A stretch of DNA of 64,000 bases, from the NCBI GenBank assembly GCA_026770025.1, contig JAMXDE010000054.1, positions 62,001-126,000 of the forward strand, read 5' to 3'. Position 1 is the stretch's first letter. Each line of letters begins with the position of its first letter. The translations under genes and the position numbers were made by a program. The notes under the pieces were generated by a model. That model was not told the origin of the DNA. It saw only the letters and a program-made list of their open reading frames with translations, and did no database searches. Positions 11,189 to 21,568 of this stretch are shown one piece after another. The DNA comes from Craspedostauros australis. Its lineage: Eukaryota > Bacillariophyta > Bacillariophyceae > Mastogloiales > Achnanthaceae.

Positions 11189-11355
11189 CAATTCTCACAG
11201 AATTCCTTACTTCTTACTTCTTTACTAATCGTACTAGTCAAATACTGGTCGGGGGCTGTCTTCGGACAGCACTCACAAATAATCAACAAGAGCTCCGACC
11301 AGGGCACGCAACAACGGGCAAATACGTCTACCGTAGTTACTTGTACTGTTTGACA
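11186..11355 (+). repeat. Copia-1 right LTR
   Basis: 170-bp partner of the left LTR, preceded by a purine-rich tract (aaggggcg) typical of the plus-strand primer site. Confidence 0.92.
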
Positions 11356-11680
11356 CCCAGGATGGCGTTGGCGTTGCCGGTGGCGATGGTCGCTGCCATG
11401 GGAACGAAAGTGGTGGTGGTCCCCACAATGATTTCGTCGTCGAGGGCGATGGGGGTGATGGCAACAAAGATGATGATGGCGAAAGCAACCTGAATGATTC
11501 TGTCATGAACGGCAATGGTGATGGCAATGAAGGTGGAGTTGGCAAGAGAAAAGATGATGATGGGTGGGATGGCGATGATGACAAGAGAATGGGTGAAGGC
11601 ATCGGCAATGGAAGGGATGGCAATAGTGAATGAAGCCTCAAATGCCATCGATGCCAAATTGGTGGAGGAAGAGGATTGGG
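11356..11680 (+). pseudogene. D/G/N-rich coding-like stretch split by copia-1
   Basis: In the + frame this reads as Asp/Gly/Asn-rich sequence (for example GDGGDGNKDDDGESN) ending in a stop near 11632. The same composition and frame are found just left of the element (about 5390-5464), so the retrotransposon appears to have landed inside a low-complexity coding stretch. The left part reaches back only about 75 bp before meeting the old LTR at 5191-5356. The parent gene is not recognised and may have been dead before the insertion. Confidence 0.35.
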
Positions 11681-12029
11681 AGTGCTTTGTCGTGAACTAA
11701 ATTGGAGCGACAGTGAAAGAAGAACACGAGTCATCATGCCAACCAGTACCAGTGGATACAAAACAGGCAACAAAGAGGTATATAGTCTGGAAGAGAGTGA
11801 AGCAAATGTATTCAAAACAGCCATTTGCACCAACCTCATGGAAACTGCTGATCATGACACAACGTGGAAGGATACGACTGCTGGCATAGATCTTCCTCCT
11901 GTTGTAACACCGGGTTGGGCTGCAAAGAAGACCTCATTGTTCAAGCCTATCCCTGACTATTTGTTGGCAGAGCTGAACAAAATCTGTGTAGGTTTGCGAA
12001 TTCCACGCACCGTGATTCCCTACTGGTAG
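11676..12029 (+). CDS. Hypothetical ORF, 117 aa
   Basis: Open from an ATG at 11676, ending in ...RIPRTVIPYW. Composition is protein-like (mixed charged and hydrophobic, few repeats). It overlaps the end of the D/G/N-rich stretch in another frame, so it may be a remnant exon of the same locus. No family recognised. Confidence 0.3.
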   Translation: MGVLCRELNWSDSERRTRVIMPTSTSGYKTGNKEVYSLEESEANVFKTAICTNLMETADHDTTWKDTTAGIDLPPVVTPGWAAKKTSLFKPIPDYLLAELNKICVGLRIPRTVIPYW

Positions 12030-12030
12030 A

Positions 12031-13340
12031 CGATGGTGTAAATGCTGTTTCTGTTTGCTATTTCATCACGTGGGTGGTTGAGTATCTCTGCGGATAGCTC
12101 TCGCTCGACTATGAGTTCACACAAGATGCTCTCTTGTGTTTCCGTCTCTACAAGTGTTGGAACTCCAGGGTTATCGTAGTACTCTATTCTGTTATTAGAT
12201 TGTACCGTTTTAGAACTGTGGAGATCAATCTTCTTGACCCTCTTCAATTCAAATTTGATTGCAAGTGTAATCCATAGCAGTTCACCATAGTCATACACTT
12301 GTCCATAGTTGCTCTCATCTGCATCATCAACTTGCTCTCATGCTCTCTCCTTCAGATTCATTGTGCATTTCAGTAGTGCCATGCCTCTTCTATATTCAAG
12401 CAGTATTTCTTGTAGCCGCACGGGTACCTCAGCTTGGGTCTCAGCCTGATCGATCCCACATCATCTTTGATTCCTCAGTATTCTTCCTATGCCACCCCCA
12501 CGGTCTCAGCAATCATGTTTGTCCAATGTCGCATTGTCATTCGTGCTCTTGGGTGACTCAGGGATCGCCTCCGTTTCTCCTTCTCGCCGTTTCTCCCATT
12601 GGGGTGACTCTGGAGCGTCTCTTGTCTGTTGAGGCATGTCGACTTGCTTGGAATTTATTGACTGTATTGCACATAGTCTTGACTCATGTGCAGATACATC
12701 CCTAGTGGTCAAATTACAGGTTCGCCCTCATTTCCATGACAGTTCATAGATAGACTCTATTGTGGGACATGACTGCGTATGGTGCCAGCCACAAAAGGTG
12801 GAGTGAGGAGAGACAAGCTACAAGGTAGTCCAAGTGTGATCAACAAGGTTGAATTGTTCAAGTTGTGAAGATATTATTGGGAGGTGCTGCAATCAGGGGT
12901 ATCTTGACAAAGTTGTACCCTCGATTCCTGACATCGGGAGTGCAAGGATCTTGCAAATATGCAACGCCATAAATCGGCATGTGTATGGGTCTCCCGTGGT
13001 GGGAGTGAAGTTGTGATGGAGGCCATTGAGGTCTTCCTTGGTGAGGAAGGTGAGGTCGCCAATGTTTCCACCGCTGCGTCGATGATAACGTGGCAGTGAT
13101 CAGAGTTGTTGGAGATACCCACAGTCTTGAAGACGTGGTTCTGTACAGTGATGGAGTTGGTGGGTTCTGTTGTTTTGTTCGGTTTGTCACGGAGAAGCGG
13201 ATACGCTGTGCTCGGTGTGTTCGTGTGTGCTGCCTTGGTTGGCTCTTCTTGTTGTTTGGTTTCTGCTTCACATCGTCACATGATGCACTTGGTTCGTTGC
13301 TGATAGGATCAGCTCGGTGTGTTGGAGTTGATTTCACTCA
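12031..13340 (-). pseudogene. Decayed coding sequence around the old LTR
   Basis: On the reverse strand, protein-like sequence lies on both sides of the LTR 12155-12933. The right part (about 12935-13150) contains stretches such as DLTFLTKEDLNGL; the left part (12031-12154) reads SILCELIVERELSAEIL. The style recalls N-terminal segments of diatom retroelement-associated proteins, but this is a weak resemblance. It is treated as a fossil with at least a few breaks; product unknown. Confidence 0.35.
12155..12933 (-). repeat. Diverged LTR related to copia-2
   Basis: On the reverse strand the segment begins tgtcaggaatcgagggtac and ends ...ggagttccaaca. Both ends match those of the 747-bp LTR of the element at 48155-55769 (also tgcc/tgca-like acacctcccaa and cagttctaaaacggtac blocks). 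The middle is strongly diverged. Length 779 bp. No target duplication was found. Likely an old solo LTR or fragment. Confidence 0.6.
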
Positions 13341-13649
13341 GGCAGATCAGGACGTAGCGCTTGCGACTGTTAATCTATTGTCCTGTTGTTGTAAAGAGCG
13401 AAATCGCATGAGTCCTTCAAGAGAGATCAAGTCTTTCAGGATGATGGCGATGAGCTGTAGTAAAGAAGATGCTGATTGGGTAGAGTGACTTCTGAATCTA
13501 TGGTTATCTTACTTAGGTGTATCTCATGCTGTCGCGTTCAAAGACATCTCTTGCTTGTGCCAAGTTGAGGTGCTATCCTTCTCTAAGATTCTTTACTTTT
13601 GATCCACCAGACTCAAGAGGAGTGGCTTGGTTTTGTCTGTCATGATGAG

Positions 13650-15782
13650 TCCCTAGTGTGTCCCTATGTCAACAATCATGTGCATGGAGGAAAGCGTCGT
13701 CTCGGCACATACCAGGACGAACAAATCAGAAAACGTATCAGGCGAATAAAGCATTGTGCTAATAGCAGCCGCCATTCTACGTTGCAGTACATCAATGGCT
13801 TCTTGTCCTGTGTTCTTTGCAAGGAAGCGGACCAGTTCATTCGCTACAATTGGATGATCACAAAATCCTTTGTCCGTGATTTCTTCCATGATATCCAAGC
13901 TGCAGAGGATGGCGAAGAACTTGACCTTGTTGTTACTTGCTTGATTGTTGACATTGAGAGCACCATGTGACATTCGTCGTGGTTTGACAATCTCGCTGAT
14001 GAGGCGATAACCAAGAGAGGTGACAAGGTGCCAGGACTTGGCTGTGCTATAGCATGAGCGGTTCAGGTCGTTGTAATCGTCGTCGATGAATCGAATGAAG
14101 CCGTGAATCCACTCAGCAGACCTGCTGAGCGCAGCTTACATGAGACTGGCTTGATGGGACGAGAAATCGTAGGTGTCACATGTGGAAGATTTGATATCAA
14201 AGCGGACATCGCGCAGGTGCAGCTCCAGTTTGTCCTTGTATCCAGTGGATACGATGGAACAATCCGCATGTGATGGAATCTTGTTGAAGAATGAGTGTGT
14301 AACATTAATGGGCTTGCCCACACCAAGGGAGCAGAAGAAGGCAGGGATGGTGTGATCAAATGACTCCACTGTTGTGGTGAAATTTCCTGTGGCAATGTCT
14401 GCTTTCTTGAGTGTAGTATGCATCTTGAGGTTGCTTCTGCCTGTCATCCGAGCCAGGATTTGTTGGGAAAGCACATGAGTGTCGACAAAGTAGCCACAGT
14501 CGAAATCAGGGCACTCAGTGTTGAGCCAGAGATTGGCTTCCAGAAAAGATCCAAAACCCATGCCTCCGAACCAAACTTGAGAAGTATCGGTTGTGGATTG
14601 GCTGTGTGCAAGCATGGTTTCGAGTTGGTTCAGTTGTTCAGTGGGATCACCTTTGGCTTGCATGGCGCCAACAGTGTCCGAGAGGCATTGAACCTCAGGA
14701 TTGCTTCTGCCAGACGACTGTGCCGCAAGTTCTTTTAGGCGATCGTATAGCTGGGACATTGTGGACACAGTTGAGGATTCCAAACACGACACAGAAGCTT
14801 GGGATTTGGTTTTTTCTGCTGCTATCTCAGAGATCATCTTTTGCTCCAACATGAGTACAGCCTTGGTTGTGGGTGGGTCCGCGAGTGCATCATCAAGTGA
14901 TGCCATCATGTCCAGGACCGTCGTGAGAGTACCACAGACAGTCATGGACTAAAACCCTTCAAACTGGTTCCTGCCATGCTTGCCAAGACTGGGCTCCACT
15001 TCATTGATGTCATGGGCAGCCATCTTGTGTGCAGTATGGTTGGTCTATTGTTCTTGGAGGAGAAGCTGTACTGTGCCATTGAGAGCCATGGATATTTTGG
15101 CCACCTTGCTATCGATGAAACACAGTGCTTTGGCCACATCATTCACTGTGCCTTGTTGGTCGAAGTCGGATGAGTATTCACTTGTTTGGTGTAACCAGGA
15201 TTGTCTGCAGCGTCTTCCATTGCAGAAAGGGTATTGTTTTGTAAGGGGCATACTACAGGTGGGCTTGGTCAATGTCTTTGTATTCAATTTGAAGGATTTT
15301 GGTGGTAATGGGCAGTTCTGATGGTATGCTTGTGACAGTGGTGAAGAAACGAAGCCAATCGTCAAGAGAGAGAGAGAGAGCAAAGCATCAGTCATGGGTT
15401 TGGCTAGCTCTGCATGCAAATGAGACAGAGGCAGACTGGGAGTGAAGTACGCAGTCATCGCTGTCTTTGCAATGTACAACCCCGCTTTCGGTGGGTCCCA
15501 TGCAACTCCATGATATGTTTTGGAGCAGCTTCGGCCTGTGCAGAAGGTTTCTCTCTTCCCAATCATCGTGAAACACGCTCGTTCATACTTGTGGTCGTTC
15601 GTGGGAACACAATACAGCTTGTAGTGCTTACCAGAGACAGCTTTCTTCCCAGGGTTGAAAGTTACCACAGCTGCTGTCTGTGGCATTGCAAAGCCCATCA
15701 TCACCCCTGCCGCCCCCTCGCTGCCAAAGTTCTCAAAGAGGGAGTCGGCCAAGCGGCGAGAGAGGTCCTGGAGGCTGGACAT
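13650..15782 (-). pseudogene. Broken gene of an uncharacterised family
   Basis: Reverse-strand coding-like sequence starts at an ATG at 15782 (MSSLQDLSRRLADSLFENF) and continues, interrupted by several breaks (roughly five), to a stop at about 13653. The pieces share one style: Ser/Thr-rich, with a middle part rich in Gln/Glu helices and a C-terminal part containing SLGYRLISEIV and EAIDVLQRR. The C-terminal part resembles hypothetical proteins present in many copies in diatom genomes, which suggests an element-borne or expanded family. No domain is recognised. Confidence 0.5.
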
Positions 15783-17017
15783 GATGAACAATAAAGGAAG
15801 AGAGGAGATCAACAAATGAAGTTGCATGCAGTATTGTGCACCGTGTTCATGCAACGACAGCGACTGATGCATTCTTGTGATCTTATGTGCTTGTGTTGTG
15901 GCTTTCTGATGTTGGCCTTGCATTGTTGTTGTTTGGCCTTGCTGGTGTGACTGCCCCAATTGAGGTTAGCGTAAGATCAGGGCAGTATTGCATCTGTTCA
16001 TTGATTGGCCTGTTCAGGTACCATGCGTGGGTCGTGCGTCCAGCTGGTTGAGTCGATCGGGGTCAACGGTCTGATGTCACGGCCTGCTTGATTGAGGATT
16101 CGTGATGGATTGTCGCGTCGGAACACCTCAGAAAGAGACTAAACAATTCAAAATGGGAACAAAATCGCTGAAACAAAGAACAGCAACGCGAAACGTTGGA
16201 TCTATGTAGTCGGAAGCAAGGCGCTGACTCCCGGAAGAGACTGATACATGTGCACATCAGTTGGTATTCCGTGTCTTTTGCACGTTGTCAGGAGGATGAT
16301 CTGTCCTTCAACCGGTTTTGACGCCGTTTGATGTTGAGGACAAAGCTGTATCAGACGATGATGTAACTGTAGTAGACTCGGAAGTAAGCTGTAAAGATTG
16401 TTTCTGATTGCTTGTTTTATGTGTTAAGCTTACTATTGATAGGATGATCGAGTAAAAAGGTGGGGTTCATGCCGTCGTGCTTCAGCCGTTCTTTGTTGCG
16501 CAGCAACATGCCGTGGTGATCCTGCACACATACAGTCGTTCAGCATCATCACCCATGGAGCAGCAGCTGATCCATTCACATGGATATGCTTCAAGATGGG
16601 TGCATGTTCTGCAAGATGGTTAGCTGGACAGGTGGGATGGGTGCATGAGCTGGAGGGTGAGCAGAGCATGGATCGTGGTTCAACTACACACCATGCGCGC
16701 GGTAGCCTTCCATCACAGTACCGGTTTTGGATACCGAATACCGTGTACGCGGAATGGACAGCCAAGTCCCGGATCAGTCCCGGATCTAGTCTGTCCCAAC
16801 TACATCCATCGGTCCATAAAACTTAAAATAGGACCTAACTCAAAGCTTTAATGGATCCTTATTTATTTTAGATCTACAAGGATTACGAATATGTGCTTGG
16901 TTTGGATAACGGAGATAGTAGTTAGGAGATCAATTTCAAACTGTAGATCGACTCGCTCGAGGGGGTCATACATGAGTTCCTCACAGAAGGTCAGAACGAA
17001 AGAGAACTCGTTGCTCT
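15783..17017. other. Intergenic with a short dispersed repeat
   Basis: No supported gene. The main feature is a stretch at 16814-16905 that recurs inverted at 60962-61052. Part of the segment before 17249 is probably promoter or 5' UTR of the RING gene. Confidence 0.4.
16814..16905 (+). repeat. Dispersed repeat shared with the piggyBac flank
   Basis: About 90 bp, including the strings ataaaacttaaaatagga and gatctacaaggattacgaat, matches the complement of 60962-61052. The latter lies just downstream of the piggyBac transposase gene, so this may be a relic of a related element end. Confidence 0.65.
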
Positions 17018-17248
17018 GTGTTGTCTGTGTTTGTTGTTGCAACAAAAATGCAGCCCACAGAGAAACGGCGCGTAATCTTTTGCTCACAAATGAGAACGCA
17101 ACATCACACACTATCGCACACTGTCGCAGAACACCGCACAACATCGCGGAAGAACATCAACCAGATCCGCCGAAAGATCATAACACAGCCACCAACAACA
17201 AGCACCGACGCGCCAAAAGAGAGTATTCCGATACGTAGACACGCATTC

Positions 17249-18403
17249 ATGCACGCCATCCAAGCATCAATCGGAGACATGGCACTGACGAACTTGAGTG
17301 CAGCACACCAGCAGAGGCTGCTCGAGGAAGAGGATGGAGCAGATGCCATGGGCCCTGGCCTTCTTGCGCTCGTCACCATCTTCTTCCTGATTTGGAACAC
17401 CGGAGTAGGGGGTTGGGTAGTCCGTGCTATTCTCAATGCGTACAATGGTGACTACGCCGAGCTCATGATCTTTCTTTGTCCTCATTGGATCATCGGCATC
17501 ATCATTCCGGTATACTTCTGGGCGATGTCGCTGGGAGTGGCTGGGATCATCATTGGCTGCGCGATCCCAGTGGGGATACCTTACTCGGTGTGGATCGTCA
17601 GTTGCTGTTGCCTGGGAAATGAAGGCACCAATCATGCCAATACTCCTACCAACGCCAACATTGTCGATAACATGAATTCCAACCGTTTCACCATCGACAG
17701 CAGCAATACCAACGGCAACAGAAACGATGGTGGGTCACCCTTGCACGATCCACTGGGCGATCACGTTGAACCCATGCATGGAAACATCCTGGAGACAATC
17801 ACTGGGCAGGAAAATCAAGTGAGCACGACCGGGGACACAGATGTCGAGCTCGGGGAATTGCCGCTGTCTCTCTTCAGACGGCGCAACCGCAACGAGGATG
17901 ACATTCTTCAAAAACTCATCGTGAAGAAGGTCGTCAGCAATCCACCTTTCCCATGGACGTTGGCGACAGCATTTACATCGTCCTTCCGAGCCACACACCC
18001 AAAGACCGACATCGTGGCGTCTGGCGAGCCATTACCGTCGTCGCCGTCATCATCATCGCCGTCGCCAAAGTCTCTCGATGGCACGACATCACGTAAGACG
18101 AAGAAGTGCAGGTGCAAGAAGGTCCACGATGGAGACGAGGATTGCATGCCGTCAACTTCCGAAACGGAAGGGTCCGAAATCAGCGTTTCTGACGCGGCAC
18201 CACAGGAAAATGTGGGCGAGGATCACATCTCGCGCAATCCGTCGGAACACGTGTGCAGCATCTGCCTGGAGGGATATCAGGTGGGAGAATCGATAGCGTG
18301 GTCGAAGAATCCGAAGTGCCGCCATGTCTTCCACACCGATTGCATCGTGTCTTGGCTGCAGAAGGGTCACAGTGCCTGCCCCATGTGCCGCAGCACGTAT
18401 TGA
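17249..18403 (+). CDS. RING-H2 membrane protein (probable E3 ubiquitin ligase)
   Basis: 384 aa from the ATG at 17249; 17279 and 17048 are alternative in-frame starts. The N-terminal third holds three hydrophobic segments (about residues 36-60, 70-95 and 97-118). A Ser/Asn-rich, probably disordered middle follows. The C-terminus is a C3H2C3 RING: CSIC, KCRHVFHTDC, then CPMC, ending six residues from the stop. RING-H2 domains recruit E2 enzymes to ubiquitinate substrates, and this topology suggests an E3 acting at an endomembrane. Tail-to-tail with the gene ending at 19162. Confidence 0.8.
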   Translation: MHAIQASIGDMALTNLSAAHQQRLLEEEDGADAMGPGLLALVTIFFLIWNTGVGGWVVRAILNAYNGDYAELMIFLCPHWIIGIIIPVYFWAMSLGVAGIIIGCAIPVGIPYSVWIVSCCCLGNEGTNHANTPTNANIVDNMNSNRFTIDSSNTNGNRNDGGSPLHDPLGDHVEPMHGNILETITGQENQVSTTGDTDVELGELPLSLFRRRNRNEDDILQKLIVKKVVSNPPFPWTLATAFTSSFRATHPKTDIVASGEPLPSSPSSSSPSPKSLDGTTSRKTKKCRCKKVHDGDEDCMPSTSETEGSEISVSDAAPQENVGEDHISRNPSEHVCSICLEGYQVGESIAWSKNPKCRHVFHTDCIVSWLQKGHSACPMCRSTY

Positions 18404-19161
18404 TATGCAAGCGCAAGACGACGGAACGCACGCTTTCATGATGCTGCATGAGATACCGGTGTGCACTGGCGTTGGAGCCGAGCCGACCACTGCCGAATGG
18501 GTTGGGGAAGGGTGCTGGAATGGATGGAGACAGAGTCGCTGATGATCTGCTCACGTAGAAACAAGAAATGAGGTCTGTATAATTAGGTAGTAATATCAAT
18601 TTCCCGCTGCTTCTTGAGTGTGATGACGTACAGACGTTTGTGTGGGATTTTAGTGGAAGAGCTTTACTCATGCTATCACTATGGATGAAGTTCTAGCAAC
18701 ATTCCAGTTATCGTCTGATTCTTCGAGAGCAGTCTGCAATCATACCATACACAGAACGAAAGACAGCTCAGTCATCATGGGATGTCTGGAAAGAAGCGAG
18801 TAGGTGTGGCATGGGCATGTAGACATGTCGGAATCTATATTCCTTCGTGGTCATCGCCACGAGAGGAGGAGACGATGGCTATCGTACTTGAGGAGAACAG
18901 AACAGAAAAGAATGCTCGATTCCACGCACAGCTGTAGTAGTTGTGATCCGTCCAATCGAGCAGAGCAATAGAATGGATGTGATGTTGGTGCAGAATGTCC
19001 GGCTCTGGTGAGGCTGACCTTTGTGGAAGCAGTTGAAGATGGTGCTACAATGTTGTTTATGTTGGTTAACTGTTGTGCTATGGGTTCCTCGGCCTATGTT
19101 CCCCTCACAACACACGCGCCTGACTACCCCTTCCTCTGCTCAAGCACATGGCCAGAAGATA
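18404..19161. other. Intergenic between convergent genes
   Basis: 3' flanks of the RING gene and of the acidic/Arg-Ser gene. No gene or RNA recognised. Confidence 0.5.
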
Positions 19162-20253
19162 TTAGCTGAAAGCCATCGCCGCACGTTGGATGGCTCCGTT
19201 GGTGCCTACATGACCGTCCATCGAGGCCCTGCGCATGAACCTTGCTGATGAACTGCTTCGCCTTCGCTGCTCAGGTCCTCCTTGGCAGACGGACGGCAGC
19301 GCCTGGGGATGCAGGTCCATGTATGCGTTCGGGTCGAGGGAGGCGCTGAGGCTTCTTCGTCTGCTTGACAGCGAGGATCTTCGGGGGAAACTGTCCTGGG
19401 GGTCCATGCGATCGTTGGCGTTGTTGTTGTTGAGCATCGTGGCGGAGTCGCCGGCAAAGGAGATCTGCACGCTGCTGTCCAACGACTGTCGTCTCATCCT
19501 GTGGGATGAGGACCGTCGTTGTGCGGAACGGCCCTTGGAGCGAGCTGGCTGCGATGACAGTGCGCCTGCGTCGTCGCCGCTTCTCCAGCTGTTGCTCATC
19601 GAAACGGAGCTGGTGCTCTGCCTTCTCTTCCTTTGATTCATGGCTTTCGGCGTCGCGTCGATGTTCTCGGGTGCGTGGCACGGTGGTGCGAGGGGTGCAG
19701 GTGGAGTCGGTAGGACGGATGCGATGGGAACGACCGAGGTCGGTGACATGGTCTCCGCAAGCTTGGACAAGGAGCCGCTGTTGGCGTGGGTGTTGCTGTG
19801 CTCCGAAGAGGGCGGGGTGCCCATGCGGTGGCTGCTACTGTCGCCTTCCGTCAGCTGTTGTTGCGCATTGTCGCTGGCATTGTCATTGTCAGTGTCCTCA
19901 TCGAAGGTGTCCTCATTGTCGACCTCGTAGATGGTGAAGAGAGCACCGAAGGCATCCTCTTCTTCGATCGTCACGTAGGTTGCAGTGTCGTCGTCTTCAT
20001 CGTAGACTTCGAACTCCTCGTAGAACTCCTCGTAGTCTTCATCGCTGCTGTTGTTGATGTTGTTGGTGCTCCTGCTGCTCCTGTTGCTGCTGCTCTTGAT
20101 GCTGTTGGCGTCGCTCTCCCAGTCTTCGATCTCGATCTCTTCGTATGACAGCTCGTCGAACTCTGCCTCGACATGTTCCGCGCCGTTGTTGGCGTGAGCT
20201 GTGAAGTCCAACCCACCGGTCGATGATCTTCGTGAATGTGCTATGGCGGACAT
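19162..20253 (-). CDS. Acidic, Ser/Arg-rich protein of unknown function
   Basis: 363 aa from an ATG at 20253; the frame stays open further upstream, but that part looks like promoter. The first half is very acidic (DEDYEEFYEEFEVYDEDDD). The second half is basic and Ser-rich with repeated R-R-x-S sites (RRQS, RRSS, RRRS, MRRAS), which fit basophilic kinase or 14-3-3 binding sites. It is probably largely disordered and phospho-regulated. No catalytic domain seen. Convergent with the RING gene. Confidence 0.65.
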   Translation of the reverse strand: MSAIAHSRRSSTGGLDFTAHANNGAEHVEAEFDELSYEEIEIEDWESDANSIKSSSNRSSRSTNNINNSSDEDYEEFYEEFEVYDEDDDTATYVTIEEEDAFGALFTIYEVDNEDTFDEDTDNDNASDNAQQQLTEGDSSSHRMGTPPSSEHSNTHANSGSLSKLAETMSPTSVVPIASVLPTPPAPLAPPCHAPENIDATPKAMNQRKRRQSTSSVSMSNSWRSGDDAGALSSQPARSKGRSAQRRSSSHRMRRQSLDSSVQISFAGDSATMLNNNNANDRMDPQDSFPRRSSLSSRRRSLSASLDPNAYMDLHPQALPSVCQGGPEQRRRSSSSARFMRRASMDGHVGTNGAIQRAAMAFS

Positions 20254-21568
20254 GGTTGTGTGTAATGCAGTGGTATTTGATGTTGTGAGACGTTGTGAGA
20301 TGTCTTGTTGTTGTGAGATGTGGGAAGTGATCGTTCCTGCTCTCTGTCTCTGTCTCTCAGAGCTATTCGGATGCTGGATGTCAAGGTTGTTCTGTGCTTC
20401 TGGTTTCTTTGTTGTTGTGGTTGTGCTCCACTGCTCGTGCGAATACTCACGGACCTCTTGTTCCCGCTGGTTCTCTCTCACATTCACACACGCGCACACA
20501 CGCTGCACGGGTACAGACCAAGATGGGCGAGTTGTGTGGTTGGTTGCTGGTAACTGGTCCCATGTTGTGTCGTGCCTTGGCAAATACGTGAGCAACTCAA
20601 ACCACGACGACTGGCGATGATGGCAACTCACCAACTGTTGGAGTTGGCGACACGCAGCGGTCATGGCTTGTTGGGATCGCATCAAATTGTCACGACAATG
20701 CACACAAAACGCGTCTGGCTTGCACTTCCGCTCGTCAATCTTGCGAACACGGAATGATTCATGTCACATTCAATACCTCTGACAAGTCGCAGTGACTCAC
20801 ATACGATTGCGAGTCAACAGTACCGTTATGTGGACCGTTCACGAGTTCCGTCTGTGACAGGTCCTGACCACCGTGGAGAAACGTTGCAAGGCGGTCGGAC
20901 TTTCCTCAACTGCGTACTTTGTACGGCTTGCTCATCTTTTGTGTTCTCCGTGGCGAAACCGCGCGCTCTTGGCCATGTCTGTCCATTTGCGATCGATGAC
21001 GCAGCTGTGGTCGCGCAACGATCATGAGTCGTATTGGACTTTGACGCACGACGGATGCACACAAAGGAAAACGACCATCAAAGCCAAAGCGAAAATTCAG
21101 TTTCTGTCGTTGAGGGAGAGAACATGTGGGCTTTTGTTGGAATCATGAGTACACACCCAAGACGCTTTCGAGCGATGTGGCTTCGCTTTGAAATCCGGGT
21201 TCCTTTTGTGTTGCTGTTGGCGTGTTCGCTCACAAACACGTCTCGAGGCCTCTCCACAAAATGGGAGACCGGCTCTCCTTGGCTCTCCTTGGCTTGTTGT
21301 CCATCCATTCCAATGCAATCGTCACAACCAACATGCGATTACCTGTGCGCACACACACATGAGAGTGTGCGTGAGAGAGACAGAAGATGGGAGGTCACAA
21401 TTGTCGAGAGCAGAAAGTGGGGTCCATATGTACGACCTATGGTTCAATACTCTTCTATCCCCATTACTGCACAACGATGATGGATGGGCAGGCATTGCAT
21501 CCGCAGAGCAATGCATGCCACCACTCTATCCTTTTTCTCATTCGTTGCCCCCATAACGCGCATCCACA
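20254..21568. other. Intergenic
   Basis: Upstream region of the acidic/Arg-Ser gene and 3' flank of the CRAL-TRIO gene. Short open frames on both strands show no coding character. Confidence 0.5.

Larger units (their letters stand above)
5465..11355 (+). mobile_element. Ty1/copia LTR retrotransposon, broken copy
   Basis: A 5.9-kb element bounded by 170-bp LTRs (TG...CA) and a 5-bp target duplication cccag (5460-5464 and 11356-11360). Order of parts: LTR, gag-like region, protease, integrase, reverse transcriptase, RNase H, purine-rich tract, LTR. Integrase before reverse transcriptase marks it as Ty1/copia. The gag-like part is broken (about two breaks), while the pol part reads open. The LTRs differ at a single site by eye, so insertion was recent. 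It landed in a D/G/N-rich coding-like stretch that continues on both sides. Confidence 0.92.

Noticed and set aside
11337-11657. Hydrophobic Ile/Ala-rich reverse frame
   Set aside because: Antisense of the D/G/N-rich stretch (gatggc repeats read backwards give Ile/Ala), and it runs into the LTR.
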